The notes beneath the pieces are model-generated. The model ran no database searches. It saw only the letters and a program-made list of their open reading frames with translations, and was not told the DNA's origin. This document shows positions 1 through 8,691 of a DNA stretch of 64,000 nucleotides, piece after piece; position 1 is the first letter of the stretch; every line of letters begins with the position of its first letter. The DNA comes from Pseudomonadota bacterium. GTDB taxonomy: Bacteria > Pseudomonadota > Gammaproteobacteria > Burkholderiales > Burkholderiaceae_C. The stretch covers positions 1 through 64,000 of the forward strand of contig JADFIG010000017.1 in the NCBI GenBank assembly GCA_022566735.1. The letters run 5' to 3'. The position numbers were made by a program, and so were the translations under genes.

Positions 1-1601
1 ACGACTCTCCTGGCCCACCTGGTCGGCTCCGATCGGCTTTTCGGCAGGGACCTCTTTTGACTCCTGGGTTTAGATATGGTGGCTTGCGCTGCGGCTCGAG
101 AGTTCAGGGCTATCATCGGAAGAGCGGCGAACACCCCGAGAAGTATCCAAGAGATGGTCAGATCCGAGACTCGTCCCACCCCTACCATCTGCTCAAGGGC
201 GCGGCCAGCAACCAAACAGATCAAGCCAATCAATACCAGCTTGTAGACTGGAGAATATTCTTCTCCTCGCCGAATCAGCAAATATCCGCCTACTGCGACA
301 ACGGCCCCTACTACCGCCAAGGAGCTCACCAACCCCAGTACACCCTGCTCCACCGTCTGGTTGATGTAGTAATTGTGGGCATTATGCGCCTCCATAATGC
401 GGAGATCTTCCCCTCGAGGAAGGCTTTCCATCAAATAGGCGTAGCGGTAAAGGTCGGGGCCGTATCCTATCAGCACTCGTAACCAGTTAAGGCTGAGGGG
501 TTCTGACTCGGTCCAGGCATGGCTCGTGGCGAGCCTCCAGGAGGTCTCCCAAATCTCCAGGCGATCTTGCATGCTGCCCCCACCAGCCTGCCCAGTAATG
601 CTTCCAAACCTGGCTACTACCGTATCTCCAGTCTTATCTTGGGTTTCTGATGGTCTAAAAAGCGGGTCGATAGTCCAAACGAAAGCAGCCATCAGCGCGC
701 CCGTTAGCACCACTACCAGTCCGGTTCGCAGCAAGACTCTTCTTCCCAAGAAGGCTGCGACCAGAGCCAGGAACATGCCTACACTCAAGATTGTACCCAG
801 CCACGGCCCTCGGCTAAGGGTGAACATTATCGCCAGGCCCTGCACTCCCAGTACCGAAACCCACAGCCCCATCCGCGCCCAAAATCGGGAAGTGTTAAGT
901 GGGTCCTTCAGCCTAGCTGTAGCCAACGTCAGAGACACGCCGATGGTCATAAGCAGCACGGACGCCGCGAAGATGGGATTGCCAGCGGTAGAACTCACCC
1001 GGACTTGACCCGGCGTTTCGAGCAGGGCGAAGGGGTCATCCGAATAGTGTTGTATGACACCAAAGGCGCCGAACAGGACACCCATCAGCACGACAACGCC
1101 TAACAGGCGCCACAGTTGAGCCGAGGTTCTTAGATGCGTTGCGACAATGGCGAAAAGTAGTATGTAGGAGATCAGGGTGTAGGCGCTATAGCCGTCTTGT
1201 CCCGGAATAGCTCCCCATAGACTTACCGCCAGAGATGCGGAAAGGACAGTGGTCAGTATTATGGTCGCAGTGGTGAAGATCACCGCCAATGTCAGCCACC
1301 GAGTGGGGCGTTGTTTCAGCCAGCGGACCATTCGGCTTACCTGAAGAGCGGGGTTCAAGCTGAGCTTCGTGTTTGAGGATAGCCCAGTAAAGGTCCATGG
1401 TCGAGATAGGCTCCACTCAACCATCCAAAGTATCACCATCAAGGCCACAAGTATTCTGAGAGTGGCGATCTTGAGTAAGGCTGCTTCGCCGGTTACAACC
1501 TCAGACACCAGGTAACCTCGGCTGACCGCCACCAAGGGAATGAGCAGGATGGCCGCAAGCCATAGGAACTCCAGGCCTCGCCTGGACCATTGAGCCAGCA
1601 T
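1..1601 (-). CDS. O-antigen ligase/polymerase-like membrane protein, 3' end beyond window
   Basis: Reading the minus strand from the ATG at 1601 gives an uninterrupted frame of about 533 codons that runs off the left edge. The product is very hydrophobic, with roughly ten membrane segments, and begins MLAQWSRRGLEFLWLAAILL. A long loop around residues 290-400 contains the motif MEAHNAHNYYINQTVEQG, like the H-N-x-Y loop of Wzy/WaaL-type O-antigen ligases and polymerases (Wzy_C family). It would act in the inner membrane on lipid-linked polysaccharide. Base composition is far lower in GC than the rest of the window and codon choice differs (many ATA, AGG, CTA, AGC codons). The frame is open upstream of the chosen ATG across the composition break near 1650, so the true start may be lost. 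Family call fairly sure, exact function not. Confidence 0.7.
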   Translation of the reverse strand, partial: MLAQWSRRGLEFLWLAAILLIPLVAVSRGYLVSEVVTGEAALLKIATLRILVALMVILWMVEWSLSRPWTFTGLSSNTKLSLNPALQVSRMVRWLKQRPTRWLTLAVIFTTATIILTTVLSASLAVSLWGAIPGQDGYSAYTLISYILLFAIVATHLRTSAQLWRLLGVVVLMGVLFGAFGVIQHYSDDPFALLETPGQVRVSSTAGNPIFAASVLLMTIGVSLTLATARLKDPLNTSRFWARMGLWVSVLGVQGLAIMFTLSRGPWLGTILSVGMFLALVAAFLGRRVLLRTGLVVVLTGALMAAFVWTIDPLFRPSETQDKTGDTVVARFGSITGQAGGGSMQDRLEIWETSWRLATSHAWTESEPLSLNWLRVLIGYGPDLYRYAYLMESLPRGEDLRIMEAHNAHNYYINQTVEQGVLGLVSSLAVVGAVVAVGGYLLIRRGEEYSPVYKLVLIGLICLVAGRALEQMVGVGRVSDLTISWILLGVFAALPMIALNSRAAAQATISKPRSQKRSLPKSRSEPTRWARRV

Positions 1602-1932
1602 GAAAGAGGTTTGAGGACAGAATACTTCTGAGGGTCGGCGGGCCGGACCCGGCGCCGGCGCCGCGGTTCTGGTTGAAGGCGTTGACGCGGAAGCGCGCCA
1701 GGCCCTGGATCTCGAACGAAAAGTCGACCTCCAGCGTCTCTTCGTAGTGCTTGCGCTGCACGTCGTTCATGATGTCGTACACCATGTCGTGGACCTGTTT
1801 GTGGTCCAGCGCATCGACGTTGATGCGGCGCACATCGCCATGCACCCGGATCATCGGCGGCAGTCCGGCCGAGAGGTGCAGGTCGGATGCCTTGTTTTTG
1901 ACCGAGAACGCAAGCAGCTGGGTGATATCCAT
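1501..1932 (-). pseudogene. pilT: pilT N-terminal fragment (twitching motility ATPase), truncated
   Basis: PilT is the hexameric ATPase that retracts type IV pili. The frame starts at ATG 1932 with MDITQLLAFSVKNKASDLHL and follows PilT through SAGLPPMIRVHGD and FEIQGLARFRVNAFNQNRGA. That is about 94 residues, the PAS-like N-terminal domain only. After position ~1651 the frame reads unrelated sequence to a stop at 1501. The Walker A, Asp box, Walker B and His box of the usual ~345-residue protein are all missing. The gene is divergent from yggS with 37 bp between, a common Burkholderiales arrangement, so this end is native. The loss is due to the composition break near 1650, so the gene may be intact in the living organism. 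Confidence 0.85.
1640..1651. other. Abrupt composition break inside pilT (chimeric or rearranged junction)
   Basis: To the right of about 1651 the minus strand encodes normal PilT up to the conserved NQNRGAGA. To the left the PilT sequence stops being recognisable, GC falls sharply, and a foreign-looking frame begins within about 50 bp. No inverted repeat, target-site duplication, integrase or tRNA is visible at the join. The join lies in a GGCGCC-rich stretch, which could also help misassembly. An assembly chimera is the simplest reading; a genuine insertion is the alternative. Confidence 0.65.
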
Positions 1933-1969
1933 GGATGATGTGGGCTGGCACGACGGAACGTGAACCATT

Positions 1970-2656
1970 ATGGCGACGATCGGAGAGAAGCTACAACTCG
2001 TTAGAGGCAGGATTGCCCAGGCTGTTTCGGAATTTGGACGTGCACCGGGCAGCGTGACCCTGTTGGCGGTCAGCAAGACGTTTCCAGCCGTAACGGTGCG
2101 CGAGGCCGTGGCCGCCGGCCAGCGCGAGTTCGGCGAGAACTACGTGCAGGAAGCCCTCGACAAGATCGCCGAACTGGCCGACCTGCGCAGCCGGATCACC
2201 TGGCACCTCATCGGGCCGCTGCAGAGCAACAAGACGCGCGTGGTCGCCGAGGCCTTCGACTGGGTGCACACCATCGACCGGCTCAAGATCGCCCAGCGCC
2301 TCAGCGAACAGCGCCCCGCCCACCTGCCGCCGCTGCAGGTCTGCGTGCAGGTCAACACCAGCGGGGAAGACAGCAAGAGCGGCGTGGCCCCGGCCGAGGC
2401 GCTGGCACTGGCCCGCGCGGTGGCGGCCCTGCCCCGCCTGCAGTTGCGCGGCGTGATGGGCCTGCCCGCGCCGTCGCCAGACCCCGAGGAGCAACGGCGG
2501 CAGTTGCACGCGGTGCGTGTCGTTTTTGATCTCCTGCGTTCCGAGGGTATCCCCCTGGACACCCTGTCCATGGGCATGAGCGCAGACCTCGAAGCCGCCA
2601 TCGAGCAAGGGTCAACCCTGGTCAGGGTGGGAACGGCCCTATTCGGGCAACGTTGA
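1970..2656 (+). CDS. yggS: YggS/PLPBP family pyridoxal phosphate homeostasis protein
   Basis: Cytoplasmic PLP-binding protein that helps balance free vitamin B6 and affects amino-acid metabolism; it has an alanine-racemase-like barrel but no known catalytic activity. The 228-residue length is normal for the family. The PLP lysine is expected at K36 in LLAVSKTFP. Other family signatures are FGENYVQEA, WHLIGPLQSNK, VNTSGEDSKSG, LRGVMGL and the C-terminal phosphate-binding part MGMSADLEAAIEQGSTLVRV. It is divergent from the pilT fragment and precedes a two-component pair and proC; yggS and proC are often linked. The ATG at 1970 fits the family N terminus. Confidence 0.95.
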   Translation: MATIGEKLQLVRGRIAQAVSEFGRAPGSVTLLAVSKTFPAVTVREAVAAGQREFGENYVQEALDKIAELADLRSRITWHLIGPLQSNKTRVVAEAFDWVHTIDRLKIAQRLSEQRPAHLPPLQVCVQVNTSGEDSKSGVAPAEALALARAVAALPRLQLRGVMGLPAPSPDPEEQRRQLHAVRVVFDLLRSEGIPLDTLSMGMSADLEAAIEQGSTLVRVGTALFGQR

Positions 2657-2693
2657 TCGCCCACTAAGATGCCGGCCTGAGGAAAATCTGAGT

Positions 2694-3437
2694 ATGGAAG
2701 TGTCTGCCTCGCCCCCTCCCTCACCCCACTACCTGCTGGTCGACGATCACAGCCTGATCCGCGAAGGCATGATGCAGGCCATCCGCAACCTGGCCCCGAC
2801 AGCGCGCTTCTCGCAGGCCAATTCGCTGCAGACCGCCCTGGCCCGGCTGGACGAGGCCGCCGCCACCGACCCGATCGACGTCGTGCTGCTCGACCTGGGC
2901 CTGCCCGACAGCCGCGGCGTGGCCACCTTGCAGGCCGTGCGCGCGGCAGCCCCGACGCAGCGCATCGGCATCATCACCGGCCAGGCCGACGTGCAGGTGG
3001 CCCTGGAGTGCATCCACCACGGGGCCTCCTGCTTCATCCCCAAGCTCGCCGAGATCGACGGCTTCACCGCGGCCCTGCAGGCCCTGGTCGAAGGCCGCCT
3101 GCACTTCCCCTCGGAGCTGCTGTCGCCCAGCGAGGTGGACTTCCCCACGCCGGACGAGGCCTCCCAGCCGCGCACGATCCGCCTGACGCCGCGCCAGAAG
3201 GACGTGCTGCAGTGGATCCTCAAGGGCTGCACCAACCAGGCCATCGCCACGGGCCTGGGCATCAGCGCCGAGACGGTCAAGCTGCACGTCAGCGCCATCT
3301 TCCGCGCCTATGGCGTGCACAGCCGCACGCAGCTGGTGCTGCTGTGCTCGCGCAGCCCCCAGGCCGCCAGCCCGCAGGCCGACGCGGGCGACGAGGGCCC
3401 CGACCCCGCACACGATCCGCAACGGGACCGCGCGTGA
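2694..3437 (+). CDS. LuxR/NarL-family response regulator
   Basis: Receiver plus DNA-binding regulator of 247 residues. The N-terminal receiver (about residues 12-135) has the acidic pair D17/D18 in LLVDDHS, the phospho-acceptor D67 in LLDLGLPDS and the conserved lysine K117 in FIPKLAE. The C-terminal LuxR helix-turn-helix (about 160-220) carries LTPRQKDVLQWILKGCTNQA and SAETVKLHVSAIFRAYGV. The stop overlaps the GTG start of the histidine kinase (GTGA), so the two are probably translated together and form one signalling pair. An AGGAAA 12 nt before the ATG may serve as ribosome site. The signal and target genes cannot be read from the sequence. Confidence 0.92.
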   Translation: MEVSASPPPSPHYLLVDDHSLIREGMMQAIRNLAPTARFSQANSLQTALARLDEAAATDPIDVVLLDLGLPDSRGVATLQAVRAAAPTQRIGIITGQADVQVALECIHHGASCFIPKLAEIDGFTAALQALVEGRLHFPSELLSPSEVDFPTPDEASQPRTIRLTPRQKDVLQWILKGCTNQAIATGLGISAETVKLHVSAIFRAYGVHSRTQLVLLCSRSPQAASPQADAGDEGPDPAHDPQRDRA

Positions 3438-5320
3438 GCATCCTGCGGCGGTCGCTGCGGGGGCTGTCGCCCATCGAGGCGCGCATCGACCTGCAGCTGC
3501 TGCACGACAGCTGGCGGCATTCGCCCGGCTCGATCCTGGCGCAGCTGTGCGCCTTGCTGGTGCTGGGCTGGATGGTCCGCGACTGGCCGATGGCGCACTG
3601 GCGCTGGGTGCTGCCGGCCTTCGGTCACCTGGTCGTGTGGGCCACGGTGGGCATGCTGACGCGGCACTTCCACCGCTTCGGCATCACGGAATCGGGCTAC
3701 GGACGCTGGCGCACCCGGCTGCTGATCTGGCACGCGCTGGAAGGCACGATGTGGGGCTGCATCGCCGTGGTCCTGCTGGCCTCGGCGACGCCGGAGTGGC
3801 GCATGGCCATCGTGGCCGCCCTCATCGTCTATGGCTACACCATCATGCTGGTCACCATCCACGACTGGGCGGTGGCCTTCATGGGCAGCGTGCCGGTGTT
3901 GCTGCTGGTGGCCGGCAAGCTCTTCAACGAATCCCCCACCAGCTCGCACTTCCTGGGCCTGGTGCTGGTGGTGTCGCTGCTGACCTGCATGGGCGTGTCG
4001 CTGAGCGTGAACCGGCGGCTGCGCGAGGCCGTGCTGCTGCGCCATGAGAACGCCGGCCTGGTGCTGCAGTTGCGCGACGAGATCAACAAGGTGACCGAAG
4101 CCAAGGCCCGCGCCGAAGCGGCCGACCGGCTCAAGGGCGAGTTCTTCGCGGCCGCCAGCCACGACCTGCGCCAGCCCCTGCACGTGATGATGCTGCTGAG
4201 CAGCGCGCTCAAGCCCTGGATCACGCAGGAAGATGGCCTGAACCTGCTGCGCAAGCTGCAGACGGCGCTGGGCTCGCTGGGCGCGATGTTCGAGCAGATG
4301 TTCTTCGTGGCGCGCGTGGATGCGCAGCGGGTGGACTACCGCGCCGAGGCCCTGCCGCTGGCCGAGATGTGGGCGCGGCTGGACAGCGAGTTCTCGGTGC
4401 TGTGTGACAGCCAGGGCCTGCGCTGGCACCTGGAGCCGACCAGCGAGTGGGTGCAGACCGACGGCTATGTGCTGGAGCGGATCCTGCGCAACCTGCTCAA
4501 CAACGCGGTGCGCTACACCGAGCACGGCGACGTGCGGCTGCGCGCCCGCAAACGCGGCCCCTGGGTGATCTGCCAGGTGTGGGACACCGGCGTGGGCATC
4601 CAGCGCCAGCACCGCCACCGCATCTTCGACGACTACTTCCAGGCGCACAACGAGGGCCGCCTCAGCAGCGAAGGCCTGGGCCTGGGGCTGGCCGTGGTGC
4701 GCCGCCTCAGCCTGCTGGGGCCGACGCCGGTGACGGTGCTGTCGCGGCCGGGGCGGGGTTCCTGCTTCAGCGTGCGGCTGCCGCGGCTGATCCCGGCGGC
4801 CATGATCCCGCCCGCCCCGACGGAGGCCGGCGACCCGGCCGCAGCGCCCTCCCGGGGCCTCACACCGGTCCCTCGGCCACGCCAGCCCGAGGCCTTGGCA
4901 CGTGCGCCGCAGCGCCAGGGCCGGGGCGTGGTGGTGCTGGTGGAAGACGACCCGCAGGTGCGCGACAGCACCGCGCTGGTCCTGCAGCAGGCGGGCTGGC
5001 TGGTGGCCGGATCCCCCACGCCGGACGAGGCCGTGGCCCTGATCGTGGCCATGCAGGACGACGGCCGCATGCCCGAAGGCGAGATGCCCGCGGCCCTGCT
5101 CAGCGACCAGCGCCTGGGCCTGAGCATCACGGGCCTGCAGGCCTTGCAGCAGCTGCGCTACGAGTTTGGCGAGGACCTGCCCGCCTTCTTGCTGACCGGC
5201 GAAGCCACCGAGGGCCTGACGGCCGATGCCGCCCGGGCCCGCGTGCAGCTGCTGCACAAGCCCATCGAGGCCGAGCGGCTGGTGCAGGTGCTGGCCGCGT
5301 CAACCGCGGATGCGGCATGA
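3434..5320 (+). CDS. Hybrid sensor histidine kinase with C-terminal receiver
   Basis: The start is the GTG at 3434, which overlaps the preceding stop. The frame stays open further upstream, but that part is only a shadow of the response regulator. The 628-residue product has 5-6 membrane segments in residues ~35-190 with no large periplasmic domain, so it probably senses something in the membrane. A short coiled linker leads to the HisKA domain with phospho-acceptor H243 in AASHDLRQPLH. The HATPase_c domain (~residues 340-455) has NLLNNAVRYT and GLGLGLAVVRRL. After a proline-rich linker a C-terminal receiver (497-628) contains the acidic pair in LVEDDPQ, D558 in LLSDQRLG and K609. Phosphotransfer to the adjacent regulator is inferred. 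Its stop overlaps the proC start. Confidence 0.92.
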   Translation: MSILRRSLRGLSPIEARIDLQLLHDSWRHSPGSILAQLCALLVLGWMVRDWPMAHWRWVLPAFGHLVVWATVGMLTRHFHRFGITESGYGRWRTRLLIWHALEGTMWGCIAVVLLASATPEWRMAIVAALIVYGYTIMLVTIHDWAVAFMGSVPVLLLVAGKLFNESPTSSHFLGLVLVVSLLTCMGVSLSVNRRLREAVLLRHENAGLVLQLRDEINKVTEAKARAEAADRLKGEFFAAASHDLRQPLHVMMLLSSALKPWITQEDGLNLLRKLQTALGSLGAMFEQMFFVARVDAQRVDYRAEALPLAEMWARLDSEFSVLCDSQGLRWHLEPTSEWVQTDGYVLERILRNLLNNAVRYTEHGDVRLRARKRGPWVICQVWDTGVGIQRQHRHRIFDDYFQAHNEGRLSSEGLGLGLAVVRRLSLLGPTPVTVLSRPGRGSCFSVRLPRLIPAAMIPPAPTEAGDPAAAPSRGLTPVPRPRQPEALARAPQRQGRGVVVLVEDDPQVRDSTALVLQQAGWLVAGSPTPDEAVALIVAMQDDGRMPEGEMPAALLSDQRLGLSITGLQALQQLRYEFGEDLPAFLLTGEATEGLTADAARARVQLLHKPIEAERLVQVLAASTADAA

Positions 5321-6168
5321 TGCCGGGCATGAACAGCACCTCCTCCCCGACCGACCTGAGCACCGCCGACATCGCCTTCATCGGCGGCGGCAACATGGCC
5401 ACGGCCATCATCGGCGGCCTGCTGCGCCAGGGGCGCGCGCCGGCCAGCATCCTCGTCGTCGACCCCAGCGCCGAGCAGCGTGCCCGCCTGCAAGCGCTGG
5501 GCCTGCGCACCGCCGCCGCGCCCGACACGGCCTTGTCTCAGGCCGCCACCGTGGTGTGGGCGGTCAAGCCGCAGCAGTTCAAGGACGCCGCAGCGACCTG
5601 CGCCGCACTGACGCCCCAGGCCCTGCACTTCAGCGTGATGGCCGGCCTGCGCACCGACGACATCGCCCGCCTGCTGGGCACGCCGCGCATCGTGCGCTCC
5701 ATGCCCAACACCCCGGCCCTGGTCGGCCAGGGCATGACGGGCCTGTTCGCCCGCCCCGAGGTGACGGCCGCCGAGCGCGACGCCATCGCCCGCATGGTGG
5801 CACCCACCGGCCAGCTGATGTGGGTGGACCGCGAGGCCCAGCTGGACGCCGTCACGGCGCTGTCCGGCTCGGGCCCGGCCTATGTCTTCTACTTCATCGA
5901 AGCCATGGTGCAGGCCGCCGAGGACATGGGCCTGAGCGCCGAACAGGGACGCCAGCTGGCGCAAGCCACCTTCGCCGGGGCCACCGCGCTGGCCTCGCAG
6001 TCCAGCGAAACGCCGGCGGTGCTGCGCGAGCGCGTGACCTCCAAGGGCGGCACCACCCACGCGGCCATCACGCGGCTGGAGGACGGTGGCGTCAAGGCCA
6101 TCTTCGTGGCGGCCATGCGGGCTGCCGAGAAGCGGGCGGGCGAGCTGGGCGACGAGTTCGGGCGCTGA
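5317..6168 (+). CDS. proC: Pyrroline-5-carboxylate reductase
   Basis: Catalyses the last step of proline synthesis, reducing 1-pyrroline-5-carboxylate to proline with NAD(P)H in the cytoplasm. The Rossmann signature FIGGGNMATAIIGGLL is near the N terminus. WAVKPQQF, MPNTPALVGQGMTG, VTALSGSGPAYVF and RERVTSKGGTTHAAI mark the catalytic and dimerisation parts. Length is about 283 residues, normal for the family. ATGATG at 5317/5320 overlaps the TGA of the histidine kinase; a third ATG at 5329 would give a more typical start, so the exact start is uncertain by four codons. The overlap suggests co-translation with the two-component genes, though no functional link is obvious. Confidence 0.95.
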   Translation: MMPGMNSTSSPTDLSTADIAFIGGGNMATAIIGGLLRQGRAPASILVVDPSAEQRARLQALGLRTAAAPDTALSQAATVVWAVKPQQFKDAAATCAALTPQALHFSVMAGLRTDDIARLLGTPRIVRSMPNTPALVGQGMTGLFARPEVTAAERDAIARMVAPTGQLMWVDREAQLDAVTALSGSGPAYVFYFIEAMVQAAEDMGLSAEQGRQLAQATFAGATALASQSSETPAVLRERVTSKGGTTHAAITRLEDGGVKAIFVAAMRAAEKRAGELGDEFGR

Positions 6169-6243
6169 CACCCGATTCACACACCCGCCACAGAGGCCGC
6201 GCATCATCCGCGTCCTGGCGCGTTCGGCGTCGCACCGCCCCGC

Positions 6244-7713
6244 ATGGAGATGAGGCCCGGCCCCCACCCCGACCAGCTTTGCCAGCAAGCCCAGGCCCGG
6301 TACGCCCAGGGCCAGCTGGCCACCGCCGCCGAGCTGCTGCAGCAGGCGCTGGCCATCGCGCCGCGGCACCTGGCCGCCTTGTGGGGCGCCGGGCAACTGG
6401 CCCTGCAGATGGGCGCACCGGAACGTGCCGTGGCGCTGCTGACACGCCTGCTCAAGCTGGCGCCACAGCACCTCGATGGCTACAACAGCCGCGGTGCGGC
6501 CCAGCTGGCCTTGCGCGAGCCCGCCCTGGCCCTGCGCAACTTCGACAAGGTCATCGACATCGCCCCCCAGGCCGCACACGGCCATGTGAACCGGGGCGTG
6601 GCCCTGCTGGCCATGCACCAGCCCGAGCAGGCCCTGGCGGCCCTCGACCAGGCCCTGGCCCTGCAGCCGCAGGATGCGTCGGCGCACGGCAACCGCGGCA
6701 ACGCCTTGTCCCGGCTGCACCGCTGGGACGAGGCCCTGGCCGCGTTCGACACCGCCCTGGCCCTCCAGCCCGGGCAGCACCTGGCGCGCTGGAACATCGG
6801 CATGACGCTGCTGCGCCTGGGGCGCTGGCACGAAGGCTGGCGGCAGTCGGAAGCGCGCCTGGACCTCTTCCAGGCCCAGGGCTGGCGCCCGCCTTCCACC
6901 GCGCCGCGCTGGGATGGCCTGTCGCCCCTGGTCGGCCAGCGGGTGCTGGTCTTCAGTGAACAAGGGCTGGGGGACACCTTGCAGTTCAGCCGCTTCGTGC
7001 CCCTGCTGCAGGGCCTGGGCGCACAGGTCGTCTTCAGCGTGCAAGCGCCGCTGCAGGGCCTGATGTCGCGGCACCTGCCCGGCGTCGAGGTGGTGCCGCG
7101 AGATGCGCCCCTGCCCGCCCACGACCTGCACATCCCGCTGATGAGCCTGCCGCTGGCCCTGGCCTGCGACGACACCCGCCTGCCCCCACCGCTGGCGCTG
7201 CAACCCGACCCGCAGCGCATGGCCGCCTGGCGGGAGCGGCTGGGGCCAGGCCGCAAAGCGCGCGTCGGCGTGGTCTGGAGCGGCAACCCGCAGCAAAGCG
7301 ACGACATCCACCGCAGCCTGCCGCTGCGGACGCTGAGGCCCTGGCTGTCCGACGGCATCGACTGGGTCAGCCTGCAGGCCGAGGTCCAGCCGTGGGACCT
7401 GCCCCACCTGCCAGGCAGCGGGCTGCGTCACTTTGGCGAGCAGCTCCAGTCCTTCGAGGACACGGCCGCCTTGTGCGCCCACATGGACGCGGTCGTCTCC
7501 GTGTGCACCAGCGTGGCCCACCTGGCCGGCACCCTGGGGCGGCCGCTGTGCCTGCTGGCCGCGCACACGGCCGACTGGCGCTGGCTGCTGGCGCGGCAGG
7601 ACAGCCCGTGGTATCCCTCGGCCACCATCCTGCGGCAGGACCGGCCGGGCGATTGGGACAGCGCGCTGGCGCAACTTGGGGCGCAACTTGGGGCCCACCT
7701 GCCCCCCACCTGA
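6244..7713 (+). CDS. TPR protein with C-terminal glycosyltransferase family 9-like domain
   Basis: A 489-residue cytoplasmic protein. Residues ~10-200 are five to six tetratricopeptide repeats (for example LNFDKVIDIAPQ-type and ALAALDQALALQPQDASAHG units). Residues ~225-480 resemble a GT-B/heptosyltransferase-like (GT9) fold, with VLVFSEQGLGDTLQFSRFVP, VGVVWSGNP, LAGTLGRP and a final DSPWYPSATILRQD. Such TPR-GT9 fusions occur in many proteobacteria and are thought to glycosylate proteins or surface polymers; the substrate here is unknown. It follows proC by 75 bp and converges on ubiA. No clear ribosome site precedes the ATG at 6244; an ATG at 6250 is an alternative. Confidence 0.8.
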   Translation: MEMRPGPHPDQLCQQAQARYAQGQLATAAELLQQALAIAPRHLAALWGAGQLALQMGAPERAVALLTRLLKLAPQHLDGYNSRGAAQLALREPALALRNFDKVIDIAPQAAHGHVNRGVALLAMHQPEQALAALDQALALQPQDASAHGNRGNALSRLHRWDEALAAFDTALALQPGQHLARWNIGMTLLRLGRWHEGWRQSEARLDLFQAQGWRPPSTAPRWDGLSPLVGQRVLVFSEQGLGDTLQFSRFVPLLQGLGAQVVFSVQAPLQGLMSRHLPGVEVVPRDAPLPAHDLHIPLMSLPLALACDDTRLPPPLALQPDPQRMAAWRERLGPGRKARVGVVWSGNPQQSDDIHRSLPLRTLRPWLSDGIDWVSLQAEVQPWDLPHLPGSGLRHFGEQLQSFEDTAALCAHMDAVVSVCTSVAHLAGTLGRPLCLLAAHTADWRWLLARQDSPWYPSATILRQDRPGDWDSALAQLGAQLGAHLPPT

Positions 7714-7752
7714 AGGCCCGCCCGGCCCTGCGCGCAGCAGCGCCGTCGAGCC

Positions 7753-8673
7753 TCAGGCTCCGCCCGCCAGCCCCTGCACCAGCCGGTCCGCCACCACGCC
7801 CAGCCACACCGTCAGGCCCAGCCAGTGGTTGAGGCGAAACGCCTGGAAGCAAGGCATGCGCTCGCGGCCCTTGATGAGCCAGCCATGCCACAGCGCCTGG
7901 GCCGCGGCGGCCACCAGCGCGAGGTCCCAGGCCCAGCCCAGGTTCAGCAGCACGCCGACCTGCCACCAGCAGGTCAGGCAGATGGCGTAGAAGCCCATGA
8001 TGCCGGCCACATCGAAGCGGCCCAGCGTGATGGCCGAGGTGCGCATGCCGATCTTGAGGTCGTCGTTGCGGTCGACCATGGCGTACTCGGTGTCATAGGC
8101 CAGCACCCAGGCCAGGTTGCCCACCACCAGCCACCAGGCCGCGGCCGGCACCTCACCCTGCAGCGCCGTGAAGGCCATGGGGATGCCGAAGCTGAAGGCC
8201 ACGCCCAGCACCGCCTGCGGCATCGCGAAGAAGCGCTTGGTGAAGGGGTAGATGACCGTCACCGCCAGCGCGCCGAAGGACCACAGCACCGTCGGCAGGT
8301 TGGTGGTGAGCACCAGCCCGAAGGACAGCAGCGTGAGCACGCCGCCCACCGCCAGGGCCTCTTTCACCGACACGCGGCCGCTGGTGATGGGCCGCTGCGC
8401 CGTGCGCTCGACGTGGCGGTCGAAGTCGCGGTCGGCCACGTCGTTGACCGCGCAACCGGCGCTGCGCATCAGGATGGTGCCCAGCGTGAACACCGCCAGC
8501 AGGTGCCAGCCCGGGAAGCCCCCGGCCGCCAGCCACAGCGCCGCCAGCGTCGGCCACAGCAGCAGCAGCCAGCCTTGCGGCCGATTCCAGCGGATCAGGT
8601 CGAGGTACAGCGACCAGCGATCGCGCCAGCTCGGACCGGGCGGGGTCAAGGGGGACATGGCGGAGGGGTTCAC
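7753..8673 (-). CDS. ubiA: 4-hydroxybenzoate polyprenyltransferase
   Basis: Integral membrane prenyltransferase that attaches the polyprenyl tail to 4-hydroxybenzoate in ubiquinone synthesis. The two aspartate-rich motifs that bind Mg-diphosphate are present: [15 protein letters not shown] around residues 77-91 and [16 protein letters not shown] around 198-213. About eight hydrophobic segments fill the rest, and 306 residues is a normal length. The GTG at 8673 has GGGAG 9 nt upstream; the ATG at 8658 (MSPLTPP) is a weaker alternative. The gene begins 18 bp after the outer-membrane efflux gene on the same strand, so it may be co-transcribed with the efflux operon although the functions are unrelated. 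Confidence 0.95.
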   Translation of the reverse strand: MNPSAMSPLTPPGPSWRDRWSLYLDLIRWNRPQGWLLLLWPTLAALWLAAGGFPGWHLLAVFTLGTILMRSAGCAVNDVADRDFDRHVERTAQRPITSGRVSVKEALAVGGVLTLLSFGLVLTTNLPTVLWSFGALAVTVIYPFTKRFFAMPQAVLGVAFSFGIPMAFTALQGEVPAAAWWLVVGNLAWVLAYDTEYAMVDRNDDLKIGMRTSAITLGRFDVAGIMGFYAICLTCWWQVGVLLNLGWAWDLALVAAAAQALWHGWLIKGRERMPCFQAFRLNHWLGLTVWLGVVADRLVQGLAGGA

Positions 8674-8691
8674 GGGGTTGCGCTCCCAGGA

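Noticed and set aside
57-1008. Two plus-strand frames of 141 and 160 codons at the left end
   Set aside because: They lie antisense to the continuous O-antigen ligase-like frame on the minus strand and show no protein-like features.
3008-3433. N-terminal extension of the histidine kinase
   Set aside because: The extension is only another reading frame of the response-regulator gene; the GTG at 3434 overlapping the regulator stop gives the expected kinase start.
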